A DNA stretch of 56,243 nucleotides, from NCBI GenBank assembly GCA_019429055.1, contig JAHYJP010000004.1, positions 1 through 56,243 on the forward strand. The letters run 5' to 3'. Shown piece after piece: positions 17,846 through 26,178 of this stretch. The position numbers were made by a program, and so were the translations under genes. The DNA is from Bacteroidales bacterium. Lineage in GTDB: Bacteria; Bacteroidota; Bacteroidia; Bacteroidales; UBA7960. The first letter of the stretch is position 1, and every line of letters begins with the position of its first letter. The notes below the pieces were generated by a model. It searched no databases. It worked only from the letters and a program-made list of their open reading frames with translations, and was not told the origin of the DNA.

Positions 17846-17873
17846 TTTTAAACCGCAGGAAGCGGTTTTAAAA
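17846..17873 (-). promoter_or_regulatory. Hairpin in the rho upstream region
   Basis: AAACCGC (17850-17856) pairs with GCGGTTT (17862-17868) around a five-base loop, extended by flanking A/T with one bulge. It lies about 110 bases before the rho start. If transcribed, it could be part of a leader that lets Rho control itself, as known for E. coli rho; that role is inferred. Confidence 0.35.
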
Positions 17874-18083
17874 CTATATTCAGACAAGGGCAGATGGTTT
17901 AATTTATCGAAAAATCAAAGAATAATCGTTGAAGGAATTGTTGTGCAAATATACGTATATTCGGTTAATTGCAAAATAATTCGGAAAATTTATTGGTTGT
18001 TTTGAAAATTGTTTTGTTTCCGGTTTCAATTTATGAAAATATTGACTACTCCTCACTGCGGGCCTTTGATTCAAATAATATTG

Positions 18084-18091
18084 TAATTTTG
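18084..18091 (+). promoter_or_regulatory. Putative -7 element (TAATTTTG) of the DUF4293 gene
   Basis: TAATTTTG matches TAnnTTTG, 36 bases before the start. A TTTG lies upstream at 18065-18068, but its 15-base spacing is shorter than the usual 19-21. Confidence 0.45.
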
Positions 18092-18127
18092 CAATTCTGA
18101 ACATTAAAAACATTAAAAATCCTGATC

Positions 18128-18595
18128 ATGTTACAGCGAATTCAAACCGTATATTTATTTCTTGTGCTCGTTTTTACTTTGTTGTTCCTTTTCTTCCCGT
18201 TGGGTGCACTCGACATGGGAGCTACCTCATATGTTATCAAAACCTGGAGTGTCAGTCCAAAGTCAGAACAAATACTGGGAGATTATAATAATTTACTGGG
18301 AATCCTTAGCCTGATACTGGCCTTTGTAGTTATGATTCTTACAGTTTATATCACCTTACAGTATAAAAATCGTTTGCTGCAGATCAAACTGGGTAAGGTA
18401 AATATACTTATGCATATGGTTATGATAGTATCCGCCTTCTTTTATATTGATTCAATTAAGAAAGGGATGGAAGATTTTTTCTCTTACGGAGTTGCAATTA
18501 TTTTCCCGCTATTATCAATGATATTGATATTGATGGCTAACCGTGCTATCAGAAAGGATGAAGATCTGGTTAGATCAGCTGACAGATTGCGGTAG
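18128..18595 (+). CDS. DUF4293 family membrane protein
   Basis: The 155-residue protein has four membrane helices (about residues 7-28, 58-80, 92-112 and 118-138). The N-terminus MLQRIQTVYLFLV and the helix arrangement fit the DUF4293 family, which is confined largely to Bacteroidota and is commonly found beside rho. The function is unknown. The gene is read away from rho and is followed directly by an intrinsic terminator, so it forms its own unit. The conserved pairing with rho across the phylum suggests shared control or an accessory role, which is an inference. Confidence 0.85.
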   Translation: MLQRIQTVYLFLVLVFTLLFLFFPLGALDMGATSYVIKTWSVSPKSEQILGDYNNLLGILSLILAFVVMILTVYITLQYKNRLLQIKLGKVNILMHMVMIVSAFFYIDSIKKGMEDFFSYGVAIIFPLLSMILILMANRAIRKDEDLVRSADRLR

Positions 18596-18613
18596 GATTT
18601 TCTTTAAAAAAGG

Positions 18614-18651
18614 AAAGCGGGAGAATCAGTATGGATTTTCCCGCTTTTTTT
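18614..18651 (+). terminator. Intrinsic terminator after DUF4293
   Basis: AAAGCGGGA (18614-18622) pairs with TCCCGCTTT (18639-18647), followed by seven T. The loop is 16 bases. The racemase gene ends on the other strand only 13 bases beyond. Confidence 0.85.
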
Positions 18652-18663
18652 GGCTTCCGGTAT

Positions 18664-19737
18664 TTAATCTACCAGTTTTTTTACAATGTAATCAGAGTTA
18701 AAAAGCCCCAAAGCACCCATGTATTTGAGTTTGAATTTAAGCACTGATCCTACTTTGTAGTTTCTGGGATTTTTCCCAAGATCAATAACCACAATATCTG
18801 AACTGGCTCCGGCAATTTCGATGTTTTTATCAACCGGTATCAGGTAGTCGGGCGAAATATCAAGCAGACCTATATCTATCAAGGCCCGCCATGATTTTTT
18901 GCCGTAATCTTCCGGATTGATTTCAAACATTTCCCCGGAAGGGTTTTCGGCAAGCTCACCCTCAGGAACAACTGGTTTTTCCAGTAGTTCAATAATTTCG
19001 GTATAAAGGGTAATTACATCATCCTTCATGCCTTTGATGGTTTTGCCGGTAACCAGGTTGTTGCCGAAATATAGGGTTTCGCCAATGCGAAAATGATTGA
19101 TTCCCCTGGGAAGCTGCTTCTTCTGGATCATGGGAATATTCACCGAGGATCCTCCCGAGATCCATTTGATTTTCCTGTTGAATTTAAGCTCGATGATCTG
19201 TTTGTACAAACTCAGTTGTACCATCTTGTCATGCGATGGCATTACACCGTACAAACAATTGAAGTTGGCACCAAATCCCACAACTTCAATGTTTGGAAGA
19301 TCAAATACCTTTTCATAAAATCCCACAAGGTTTTCTCCTAATACTCCTTCGCGCAGGTCGCCCATTTCAATCATAATGATTACACGATGCACCTTTTCCT
19401 GCCTGCCTGCCTCTTTAGAAATGAGTCTGAGTGTTTCAAGGTCGGAGTTAAAACTCACATCAGCATATTTTACTATTGATTTCAGGCTTTTGCGTGGCGG
19501 GGGTTTGATATAAACAGTAGTAACTCCCGGATCAATTTTCTTGATCTTTTTCAGATTACTAAGGCGAGAGTCAAGTAATTCCCTGGCTCCCATATCAACA
19601 AGCTCTTTGAGGTAGATCTCATTTCCGCAAACCAGCTTGCTTACAATACCCCATTCGATATTGTTATTTTCAAAGAATTCTTTAAGAAAATTAAAATTGT
19701 GTCTTAGTTTTTTGCTGCTTATGGTTATCTCTGCCAT
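18664..19737 (-). CDS. Alanine/ornithine racemase-family PLP enzyme
   Basis: This 357-residue protein has the N-terminal PLP barrel of alanine racemases. The cofactor lysine is K34 in WGIVSKLVCGN, and GARELLDSRLSNLKKIK (about 50-66) matches the ornithine-racemase branch (Orr-like, about 350 residues) better than classical Alr. PLP phosphate-binding glycines appear in WISGGSSVNIP. A PLP racemase interconverts L- and D-amino acids; here the substrate could be ornithine or another basic amino acid, which the sequence alone cannot decide. It is the last gene of an operon with a GNAT acetyltransferase (10-base gap) and a Na+/solute symporter, suggesting uptake and conversion of one amino acid. Confidence 0.85.
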   Translation of the reverse strand: MAEITISSKKLRHNFNFLKEFFENNNIEWGIVSKLVCGNEIYLKELVDMGARELLDSRLSNLKKIKKIDPGVTTVYIKPPPRKSLKSIVKYADVSFNSDLETLRLISKEAGRQEKVHRVIIMIEMGDLREGVLGENLVGFYEKVFDLPNIEVVGFGANFNCLYGVMPSHDKMVQLSLYKQIIELKFNRKIKWISGGSSVNIPMIQKKQLPRGINHFRIGETLYFGNNLVTGKTIKGMKDDVITLYTEIIELLEKPVVPEGELAENPSGEMFEINPEDYGKKSWRALIDIGLLDISPDYLIPVDKNIEIAGASSDIVVIDLGKNPRNYKVGSVLKFKLKYMGALGLFNSDYIVKKLVD

Positions 19738-19747
19738 TGCTTTATTA

Positions 19748-20185
19748 TTAACGGTTAAGTCTCATCTCGAGATATTTACTGGTGAAACCCAGTTTTTCAT
19801 ATAAAAACCTGGCAGGATTTTCGGGTTCAACATGCAGCTTGATGCTTCCTTCGGCTTTATCAAAGGTTTTCAGCATAAGATCTTTGCCCAGTCCTTTTCC
19901 TCTGAAGTCTTTATGCACGGCAATATATACCAGTATGTTTTCAGGAATATATCCTGCCATTCCTGTTTTATTGATGATAACGGCTCCGGCAACACTGCCT
20001 TTTTCTTTGGCAACGAGAATAAAACCTCCAAATTTTTTCTTATCGTCCAGTGCGAAGTTTATACAACGCATAATTGCATCGTACTCATCTCCAAACTGAT
20101 CAAGATGTTCAAACAAAAAGTCTGCAACTTCTCTTTTCTGTTGTTCCGTCACCTCGTCTTGCGGTGTATAAAAAGTGTAATCCAT
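19748..20185 (-). CDS. GNAT-family N-acetyltransferase
   Basis: The 145-residue protein is a single GNAT domain. Motif A, which binds acetyl-CoA pyrophosphate, is visible as VHKDFRGKGLGKDLMLK (about 90-106), with the R/Q-x-x-G-x-G/A pattern RGKGLG. A strand NILVYIAV precedes it and VEPENPARFLYEKLGF follows, the usual motif B. It transfers an acetyl group to an amine, probably of a small molecule given the single domain. Sitting between a solute symporter and an amino acid racemase, it may act on an amino acid or its product, an inference from context. It is cytoplasmic, and 11 bases separate it from the symporter. Confidence 0.85.
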   Translation of the reverse strand: MDYTFYTPQDEVTEQQKREVADFLFEHLDQFGDEYDAIMRCINFALDDKKKFGGFILVAKEKGSVAGAVIINKTGMAGYIPENILVYIAVHKDFRGKGLGKDLMLKTFDKAEGSIKLHVEPENPARFLYEKLGFTSKYLEMRLNR

Positions 20186-20196
20186 AATGTTGATTT

Positions 20197-21657
20197 TTAA
20201 AAGTTTATGTTTTGAGATTCTTTCAGCACATTATTGTGCAAAAAGTTGATGATAACAAAACTTACCAGGGAGGTAGTGATACCAAAAATATTGGCATCGA
20301 GCCCTAAAGGTAAGTCTAAATCCATAATAATCAAAGTAATAGTAGTGGAGCCTCCAAGCAACATAGCCCAGAATGCTGCCACTGAACTGGCATTTTTCAG
20401 AAACAAAGCTGCCATAACAGGTACAAATAATCCTGATACCATAAAAGCATAGGAGTAAAGCATTAGTTCCAGAACATTCGGCATTACAGTTGCCAGAAGC
20501 AAAGCGAGTGTCCCCAGCACCAATGTAAATCCCTGTGAAAGGAGCAGGAAATTTCTTTTGCCATCAGGCATTTTAAACCATTTGCCAAAAATATCAGTAA
20601 GGAAATTTCCCGATGATGCCATCAGGCAACTATCTGCTGTTGACATGATGGCAGAAAAATAGGCCGCCATCATAAGACCCATCAAACCGACTGGTAAAAC
20701 TGTACGCAGCAGCATGGGCAGTCCCTGTTCGGCATCAATGTCGGAAGCGCTCGTAAATCCCAAATATTCGAACAAACCTTGTTCTATGGCAACCCGGGCA
20801 AATAATCCCAGCAAAACACCCATAAAAGCCATTATGGGCCATTCGAAAATTCCTGCAATATACCAGGCTTTTTGTGCCTGTTTCTTATCGCGCGATGCAT
20901 AAATCCTCTGGTAAAGGGTCATGCCCACAAACCAGATGGGAATGATTGTTACCGCCCAGTTTACAATTTGCTGCCAGCTGATATTGCCCAGACTAAAATA
21001 CTCGGGCGGAAGTACCTCTCTTATTCCTGCCAAACCTCCCACACTGTAATATGCTATGGGTATGCCAATAAAAATAAGTCCCGACATCAATATGATCCAT
21101 TGGATTGTATCGGTGTAGATTACGGCTTTGATACCACCCATTGCAGTGTAAACAATAACAATAATTCCCATTATAATGAGGGCAGTTAAACGGGGAAGGA
21201 GAGGTGTAAATGTTGCTTCGGCCAGGATGGCTCCGGCAAGAATCTGAGAGCTGGTGAATCCAAGGTAACCGATACCTGAAATAATTCCCGCCAACAGCGC
21301 AACTTTGGGATTGTAAAAATGCCCAAGCATCTGTGGAAAAGTATAAAACTTCTTGAATTTTTCAATGGCTTTAACCCTGGGAATCAATAGTACTGCACTA
21401 AGCCATGCTCCAATCAGTCCGGTAAAAAGCATCCATGAACCTGCAATTCCCATGATAAATCCCAGTCCACCCAATCCGATGGAAAAGCCACCACCAACGT
21501 CGGTGGCTACCACTGAAAGACCTATATGCCAGCTTCCGATCTTTCGTCCACCCACATAATAGTCATCTACTCCTTTGTTCTTAAGCAGGAACCACACTCC
21601 GATTCCAATAACCGCCATCATGTAAAGAGTAAAAACTAATATGTCGAGAAAATGCAT
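20197..21657 (-). CDS. Sodium:solute symporter (SSS family)
   Basis: The protein has about thirteen hydrophobic helices and belongs to the SSS/SLC5 family (PutP, PanF and related). GVDDYYVGGRKIGSW (about residues 24-38) is the typical loop after helix 1, and ATDVGGGFSIGLGGLGF the unwound helix with the Na+ site. I place the start at the ATG 21655-21657 (486 residues). The longer frame would begin with TTG at 21690, but that codon lies inside the -7 element of a strong promoter (21688-21719). It brings in an unknown solute with Na+. It is the first gene of an operon with GNAT and racemase genes, so an amino acid is a plausible substrate. Confidence 0.93.
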   Translation of the reverse strand: MHFLDILVFTLYMMAVIGIGVWFLLKNKGVDDYYVGGRKIGSWHIGLSVVATDVGGGFSIGLGGLGFIMGIAGSWMLFTGLIGAWLSAVLLIPRVKAIEKFKKFYTFPQMLGHFYNPKVALLAGIISGIGYLGFTSSQILAGAILAEATFTPLLPRLTALIIMGIIVIVYTAMGGIKAVIYTDTIQWIILMSGLIFIGIPIAYYSVGGLAGIREVLPPEYFSLGNISWQQIVNWAVTIIPIWFVGMTLYQRIYASRDKKQAQKAWYIAGIFEWPIMAFMGVLLGLFARVAIEQGLFEYLGFTSASDIDAEQGLPMLLRTVLPVGLMGLMMAAYFSAIMSTADSCLMASSGNFLTDIFGKWFKMPDGKRNFLLLSQGFTLVLGTLALLLATVMPNVLELMLYSYAFMVSGLFVPVMAALFLKNASSVAAFWAMLLGGSTTITLIIMDLDLPLGLDANIFGITTSLVSFVIINFLHNNVLKESQNINF

Positions 21658-21687
21658 TAAAAGGTTGAATTCTTGTTTAGATCGTTG

Positions 21688-21719
21688 CAAAGGTAGTAAT
21701 TTTAGGCGGAAGGGGCAAA
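21688..21719 (-). promoter_or_regulatory. Promoter of the symporter-GNAT-racemase operon (TTTG-N20-TACCTTTG)
   Basis: Both elements match the Bacteroidota consensus: -33 TTTG (reverse of 21716-21719), 20-base spacer, -7 TACCTTTG (reverse of 21688-21695). The transcript would begin near 21681, which supports the ATG at 21657 as start. Confidence 0.8.
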
Positions 21720-21795
21720 TCGGGCAATAGGGATTCTGATAATCAGTGTTTTGCGTATTTACATTTTTAGCAGATCAGAAATAAAAACTTTACGC

Positions 21796-21803
21796 TAAGT
21801 TTG
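21796..21803 (+). promoter_or_regulatory. Putative -7 element (TAAGTTTG) of the radical SAM gene
   Basis: TAAGTTTG matches TAnnTTTG and lies 21 bases before the ATG, giving a very short leader. No TTTG is present at the normal -33 spacing. Confidence 0.45.
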
Positions 21804-21824
21804 CAGATCAAAATATATTGAAAA

Positions 21825-22766
21825 ATGAAATTTCCCTGGGGCAATTCCCGTCGTTTTCATTCCCTTGCCGATTATTACAAGCAACGGTATGGCAGCAGGA
21901 TTCAAAAAGTTAGCATTCATGCCGGATTTACATGCCCCAATCGCGATGGTACAAGGGGGGAAGGGGGTTGTACGTTTTGCAATAACAGGGGATTCAATCC
22001 TTCATACTGCCATGAAGAAAGTTCCATTACCGACCAGATTGAAACGGGCCTTCGGTTTTTGAAAAAAAGATATAGAAGAGCCCGGCTCTTTGTTGCTTAT
22101 TTTCAGGCTTATTCAAATACCTACGACGAAATCGCAGTATTGAAGAAGCTTTATGGTCAGGCACTTGATCATCCCGAAATATCAGGATTGTCCATCGGCA
22201 CCAGGCCCGATTGTGTAGATGATGAAAAACTGGATTATCTGGCCGAACTTAACCGGAAAAATCTCATTTCAGTGGAATATGGCGTGGAATCCTGTTATGA
22301 AGACACTTTGCTGCGCATAAACAGGGGACATACTTTTACCGAATCAGTTGAAGCAATTGAAAAAACTGCAGCCCGCAAATTACATACAGGTATTCACCTT
22401 ATAATGGGTTTACCCGGTGAAAGCCGGGACCAAATGCTCGGTCAAAGTCAGATTATTTCTAAATTGCCAATCAACTCCGTAAAATTTCATCAGCTTCAGA
22501 TTGTCAAAGATACACCCATGGCAGAAGAATTTTTAATCCATCCTGAAAGGTTTCACTTTTTCGAACCCGATGAATATGTTGACTTTATGATTCGTTTTTT
22601 GGAAAATCTGCGACCGGATATTGCCATTGAGCGTTTTGCCGGCGAAGTACCCCCGCAATATAATCTTCGTAAGTCATGGAAAGGCCTGCGCAGCGACCAG
22701 ATGATCATCATGATAGAAAAAGAAATGGAAAGGCGTAATACCTGGCAGGGAAAAAATTATAATTGA
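21825..22766 (+). CDS. Radical SAM protein, TIGR01212/YhcC family
   Basis: The 313-residue protein carries the radical SAM cluster motif as C37-x11-C49-xx-C52 (TCPNRDGTRGEGGCTFCNNRGF starts at about 36), the pattern of YhcC-like proteins. The three cysteines would hold a 4Fe-4S cluster that cleaves S-adenosylmethionine. YSNTYDEIAVLKKLY and SIGTRPDCVDDEKLDYL are also typical of this family. The substrate is unknown, although relatives are suspected of tRNA or RNA modification. The gene appears monocistronic, with its own promoter and 154 bases before the AbgT gene. Confidence 0.9.
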   Translation: MKFPWGNSRRFHSLADYYKQRYGSRIQKVSIHAGFTCPNRDGTRGEGGCTFCNNRGFNPSYCHEESSITDQIETGLRFLKKRYRRARLFVAYFQAYSNTYDEIAVLKKLYGQALDHPEISGLSIGTRPDCVDDEKLDYLAELNRKNLISVEYGVESCYEDTLLRINRGHTFTESVEAIEKTAARKLHTGIHLIMGLPGESRDQMLGQSQIISKLPINSVKFHQLQIVKDTPMAEEFLIHPERFHFFEPDEYVDFMIRFLENLRPDIAIERFAGEVPPQYNLRKSWKGLRSDQMIIMIEKEMERRNTWQGKNYN

Positions 22767-22834
22767 ATCAAAACTGTTGATTTTTTAATCATGTTTAAAA
22801 ATCAACTCACAAAATTCATTCACAGAAATTTCAT

Positions 22835-22842
22835 TATTTTTG
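22835..22842 (+). promoter_or_regulatory. Putative -7 element (TATTTTTG) of the AbgT gene
   Basis: TATTTTTG matches TAnnTTTG, about 79 bases before the start. I see no good -33 element. Confidence 0.35.
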
Positions 22843-22920
22843 GCAGCATTTTAAAACACTTTCGTTTTTTTCAAAATTTTTTACTCAGAAACTTATAGGG
22901 ATTTTTTAAACTTATAGCAT

Positions 22921-24474
22921 ATGAATAATCAAAACTCAGGATTTGTTGCAGGAATGCTTGGAGCAATAGAACGTGTGGGGAATAAACTCCCTCATCCCGG
23001 TGCCCTGTTTGCTTACTTTGCAATGGGAATTATAGTGCTCAGCGGTCTTGTTTCCTTTTTTGATGTTACCGCAGTGCATCCCGGAACCGGAGAAACCATA
23101 AGGGTCTTTAACCTGATGAGTCGCGAAGGTTTGCATATGATTATGACGGGCATGGTAACCAACTTCACATCTTTTGCACCCCTTGGTACCGTGCTTGTAG
23201 CTCTTTTAGGTATCGGTATTGCCGAGGCCAGTGGTTTAATGAGTACCGGATTGCGTCTTTTGGTGATTTCCGCACCCAAAAACCTGCTCACATTTGCCAT
23301 TGTATTTGCCGGAATTTTGTCAAATACAGCCAGTGAGGTTGGTTATGTAGTATTGGTTCCGTTGGGTGGTATGATATTCCTGGCCGTAGGGCGAAATCCC
23401 ATAGCAGGTATTGCAGCAGCTTTTGCGGGGGTATCCGGTGGTTATTCTGCTAACCTCTTACTGGGAACCATTGACCCCTTGCTGGCAGGACTTTCCGAAG
23501 AAGCTGCAAACATTGTAGATCCTGCCTATAATGTAAATCCGGCAGCCAACTATTATTTTATGTTTGTATCCACATTCTTTATTGCCGCCTTAGGCACATG
23601 GGTTACTGAAAAAATAGTTGTACCCCGCCTTGGCGAATATAAAGGAGATGCCAAACCCGAAGAAATCAAAAAGCTTGATGATGATGAAAAACGGGGTATG
23701 CGTTTTACATTGGTTGCCTTTTTGATTATTGTTATTTTGCTTGCCTGGAGTATGATGCCTATCGAACAGGGTTTTTGGGCAAATATACCCGGAAGTGGAT
23801 TTTTACGTGATCCCAACACGGGCGGATTGCTGCGTTCTCCGTTTATGAGTGGTATTGTGGCCATTATTTTTCTTATTGCCGGCACGCTGGGTATAGTATA
23901 TGGAATTGGTGCCAGAACCCTGAAAAGTAATGATGATGTAATTCTGGGAATGGGAAAATCAATGTCAACGCTGGGCACTTATATTGTACTTGTGTTCTTT
24001 GCTGCCCAGTTTGTGGCATATTTTAACTGGACCAACCTGGGGCTTATATTTGCCATTAAAGGCGCTAATTTAATAGGATCGCTGGGTTTGGGACGTATAC
24101 CTCTGATGATTGCCCTCGTGCTTATATCAGCATTTATAAACCTTGTAGTGGGAAGCGCCAGCGCAAAATGGGCCATACTTGCCCCTGTATTTATTCCCAT
24201 GTTTATGCTCTTAGGATACTCGCCCGAATTTACACAACTTGCATATAGGGTAGGCGATAGTGTTACCAATGTTATTGCACCCATGATGTCGTATTTTGCC
24301 ATGATTGTTGCCTTCTTTGAAAAATACGATAAAAAGGCCGGTATAGGAACAATCATTGCCACCATGCTACCCTATACTTTTATTTTTCTAGGAGCATGGT
24401 TACTACTGCTCGTTGTATGGATTCTCCTCGGAATTCCCATCGGACCCGGTGCACCTTTGTTTTACGAATTGTAA
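22921..24474 (+). CDS. AbgT-family transporter
   Basis: The 517-residue protein has about eleven to thirteen membrane helices and the AbgT hallmarks: [16 protein letters not shown] near the N-terminus (about 18-33), [21 protein letters not shown] (about 175-195), and a matched C-terminal repeat with [19 protein letters not shown] (about 402-420) and [12 protein letters not shown]. coli AbgT imports p-aminobenzoyl-glutamate, a folate breakdown product; other members export sulfonamides. The sequence alone does not tell which role applies. The predicted coupling ion is H+ or Na+. An intrinsic terminator follows, so the gene is a single unit. Confidence 0.93.
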   Translation: MNNQNSGFVAGMLGAIERVGNKLPHPGALFAYFAMGIIVLSGLVSFFDVTAVHPGTGETIRVFNLMSREGLHMIMTGMVTNFTSFAPLGTVLVALLGIGIAEASGLMSTGLRLLVISAPKNLLTFAIVFAGILSNTASEVGYVVLVPLGGMIFLAVGRNPIAGIAAAFAGVSGGYSANLLLGTIDPLLAGLSEEAANIVDPAYNVNPAANYYFMFVSTFFIAALGTWVTEKIVVPRLGEYKGDAKPEEIKKLDDDEKRGMRFTLVAFLIIVILLAWSMMPIEQGFWANIPGSGFLRDPNTGGLLRSPFMSGIVAIIFLIAGTLGIVYGIGARTLKSNDDVILGMGKSMSTLGTYIVLVFFAAQFVAYFNWTNLGLIFAIKGANLIGSLGLGRIPLMIALVLISAFINLVVGSASAKWAILAPVFIPMFMLLGYSPEFTQLAYRVGDSVTNVIAPMMSYFAMIVAFFEKYDKKAGIGTIIATMLPYTFIFLGAWLLLLVVWILLGIPIGPGAPLFYEL

Positions 24475-24507
24475 GTCAGATAATTAACTTTTTGTTGAAA
24501 AATATCG

Positions 24508-24539
24508 AAGAGCCTGAAGCTTTTGCTTTAGGCTCTTTT
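24508..24539 (+). terminator. Intrinsic terminator after the AbgT gene
   Basis: GAGCCTGAAGC pairs with GCTTTAGGCTC (one G-U) around a TTTT loop, followed by TTTT. It lies about 34 bases after the stop. Confidence 0.8.
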
Positions 24540-24619
24540 GGGATTTAATGTTATTTTTGATTGGTAAATTGTTCAGTTCTTTCGGTAAGTAGTTTTTTGT
24601 GAGGATGCTCCCTGGTTTG

Positions 24620-25432
24620 ATGTACTCCATTTTGGTTCCTGTAGACTTTACCCAACAATCGGTATGGGCATTATCTGCTGCGGCAGTTTTTGCAAGAAAA
24701 AACCGTGGTTTAATTCATCTGCTTCATATTGTTGATGAACGGTTCGATCCGGCTAAAGATGAGATTGAAAAGGCAAGGGTAAGTCTTTTTGAATTTGCAC
24801 AAAATTATCAGCAGGAGCTTGGTGTAACAATCATTCCCAATGTGGAAACAGGATCTGTTTTTCAATCGATTGGTGAAACAGCTAATCGGTTAGGCGTTAA
24901 AATGATTGTTATGGGTACACATGGAATTAAGGGTATCCAGAAAGTGATTGGAAGTTATGCCATCAGGGTAATTCTTGGAAGCAAAGTTCCTGTAGTTCTT
25001 ATAAAAGAGCCGCTCTTGTCAGAAAGCTTTAAGAATGTGGTAATTCCTTTTGATCCCGCTGAATCTGTAGATTTAGTAACAGAAAAAGTTATTGAATGGG
25101 GAAATCCTTTTCATAATATTAGTGTCTGCCTTTTTAGCCGTGTAAGAACCATGTCAGCATTCAGAAAAAGAATCATAATGGGCAGGATAAAAAGAACGTT
25201 GAAACAAATCACGTCGGCAGGCCTTGAAAGCAAAAGCATAATCATACAAAATGATATACAGGATTTTAAAGATACTTTGATCAGGTATGCCCGCAATATA
25301 AACGCTGATATTATTGCATTTCCGTTGCAGGTAAAAAAGTCAGAAAATGAATATTATGTTTCCGACCTTGCTCTGCACCTTTGTGCGAATGCTCCCTGCC
25401 CTTTATGGGTGGTAAACCCCCAAAAAATCTAA
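24620..25432 (+). CDS. Universal stress protein, two Usp domains (first of three)
   Basis: The two Usp domains span about residues 1-138 and 145-270. The first begins with SILVPVDFT and has the ATP-binding motif GTHG followed after eight residues by GSYA. The second is degenerate: its GxxG motif is absent, and its end reads CPLWVVNP. I chose ATG 24620 because it starts just before SILVPVDF, as in other Usp proteins; upstream ATG 24605 and GTG 24599 are alternatives. Usp proteins bind ATP and help cells survive starvation or oxidative stress. The LOG gene follows after 16 bases and is likely co-transcribed. Two more double Usp genes follow it. Confidence 0.85.
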   Translation: MYSILVPVDFTQQSVWALSAAAVFARKNRGLIHLLHIVDERFDPAKDEIEKARVSLFEFAQNYQQELGVTIIPNVETGSVFQSIGETANRLGVKMIVMGTHGIKGIQKVIGSYAIRVILGSKVPVVLIKEPLLSESFKNVVIPFDPAESVDLVTEKVIEWGNPFHNISVCLFSRVRTMSAFRKRIIMGRIKRTLKQITSAGLESKSIIIQNDIQDFKDTLIRYARNINADIIAFPLQVKKSENEYYVSDLALHLCANAPCPLWVVNPQKI

Positions 25433-25448
25433 ATTAAAACTATATGTT

Positions 25449-26027
25449 ATGATCATAAAAAATATTTGCGTATTCTGCTCATCCAGTAATCATGTTGCTG
25501 AGCATTTCTTTCATGATGCTGCAAATTTAGGCAGATATATTGCATCGAAGGGCTGGAGCCTGGTTTATGGCGGAACAAACATCGGTTTGATGGGGCATAT
25601 TGCAGATAGTGTCCTCAAAGAAAACTCCCATGTTATCGGGGTTATTCCCAGGCATATTCAGTCCAAAGGTATTGAGCACAGGCAGTGTACCGAGCTTATT
25701 TTAACGGATGATATGAGCGAGCGGAAAATGACTATGATCGCCAGGTCCGATGCTTTTGTGGCACTTCCGGGCGGATTTGGAACTCTTGAAGAGATCATGG
25801 AGGTTATTACACTCAAACAATTGCATCTTCATGATAAACCCATAATCTTTCTCAATACGCGAAACTTCTATGATCATCTTCAACGTTTTTTTGATCATAT
25901 TTTTTCCGGGAATTTTACCGCAAACAAGTTCAGAGAACTATATTATATAGCACCGGATGTTGATTCCCTTGCCGGTTATCTTGAAAATTATCAAAGACCG
26001 AAATTGACTGATAAATGGTCGGATTAG
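25449..26027 (+). CDS. LOG-family (TIGR00730) nucleotide phosphoribohydrolase
   Basis: The 192-residue Rossmann-fold protein has the two LOG motifs: LVYGGTNIGLMG (38-49) for ribose-phosphate binding and PGGFGTLEEIMEVI (107-120), the PGGxGTxxE signature of the lysine decarboxylase-like/LOG family. Plant and bacterial LOG proteins hydrolyse cytokinin ribotides to free base and ribose 5-phosphate; bacterial members also act on AMP and similar nucleotides, so the likely role here is nucleotide breakdown. It is cytoplasmic. The start ATG lies 16 bases after the first Usp gene, suggesting one transcript. Its placement among Usp genes, which bind adenine nucleotides, is suggestive but unproven. Confidence 0.92.
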   Translation: MIIKNICVFCSSSNHVAEHFFHDAANLGRYIASKGWSLVYGGTNIGLMGHIADSVLKENSHVIGVIPRHIQSKGIEHRQCTELILTDDMSERKMTMIARSDAFVALPGGFGTLEEIMEVITLKQLHLHDKPIIFLNTRNFYDHLQRFFDHIFSGNFTANKFRELYYIAPDVDSLAGYLENYQRPKLTDKWSD

Positions 26028-26178
26028 TCAATAAGGCAAATACCAGTAACTTTTCTTATTTAAATTTTTATTCTAAAAGTTAACAATTGACTTTTATTAT
26101 GTATTTTTTTTGTGTACTTTTCCCCATAAATAGAGCTCAGTTACATAGCTTCACGTTTTTCTAAAAAAACTTTACGTT

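Larger units (their letters stand above)
17741..18127. other. Divergent control region between rho and DUF4293
   Basis: This 387-base AT-rich gap has no coding frame. It contains a hairpin in the probable rho leader (17846-17873) and a forward TAATTTTG element (18084-18091). I found no clear reverse-strand TAnnTTTG for rho. Confidence 0.6.

Noticed and set aside
21658-21690. Longer start (TTG 21690) for the symporter
   Set aside because: The codon overlaps the -7 element of the operon's promoter, so it would not be transcribed.
25449-26027. Cytokinin hormone synthesis
   Set aside because: LOG proteins are common in bacteria without plant association; nucleotide salvage or breakdown is likelier.
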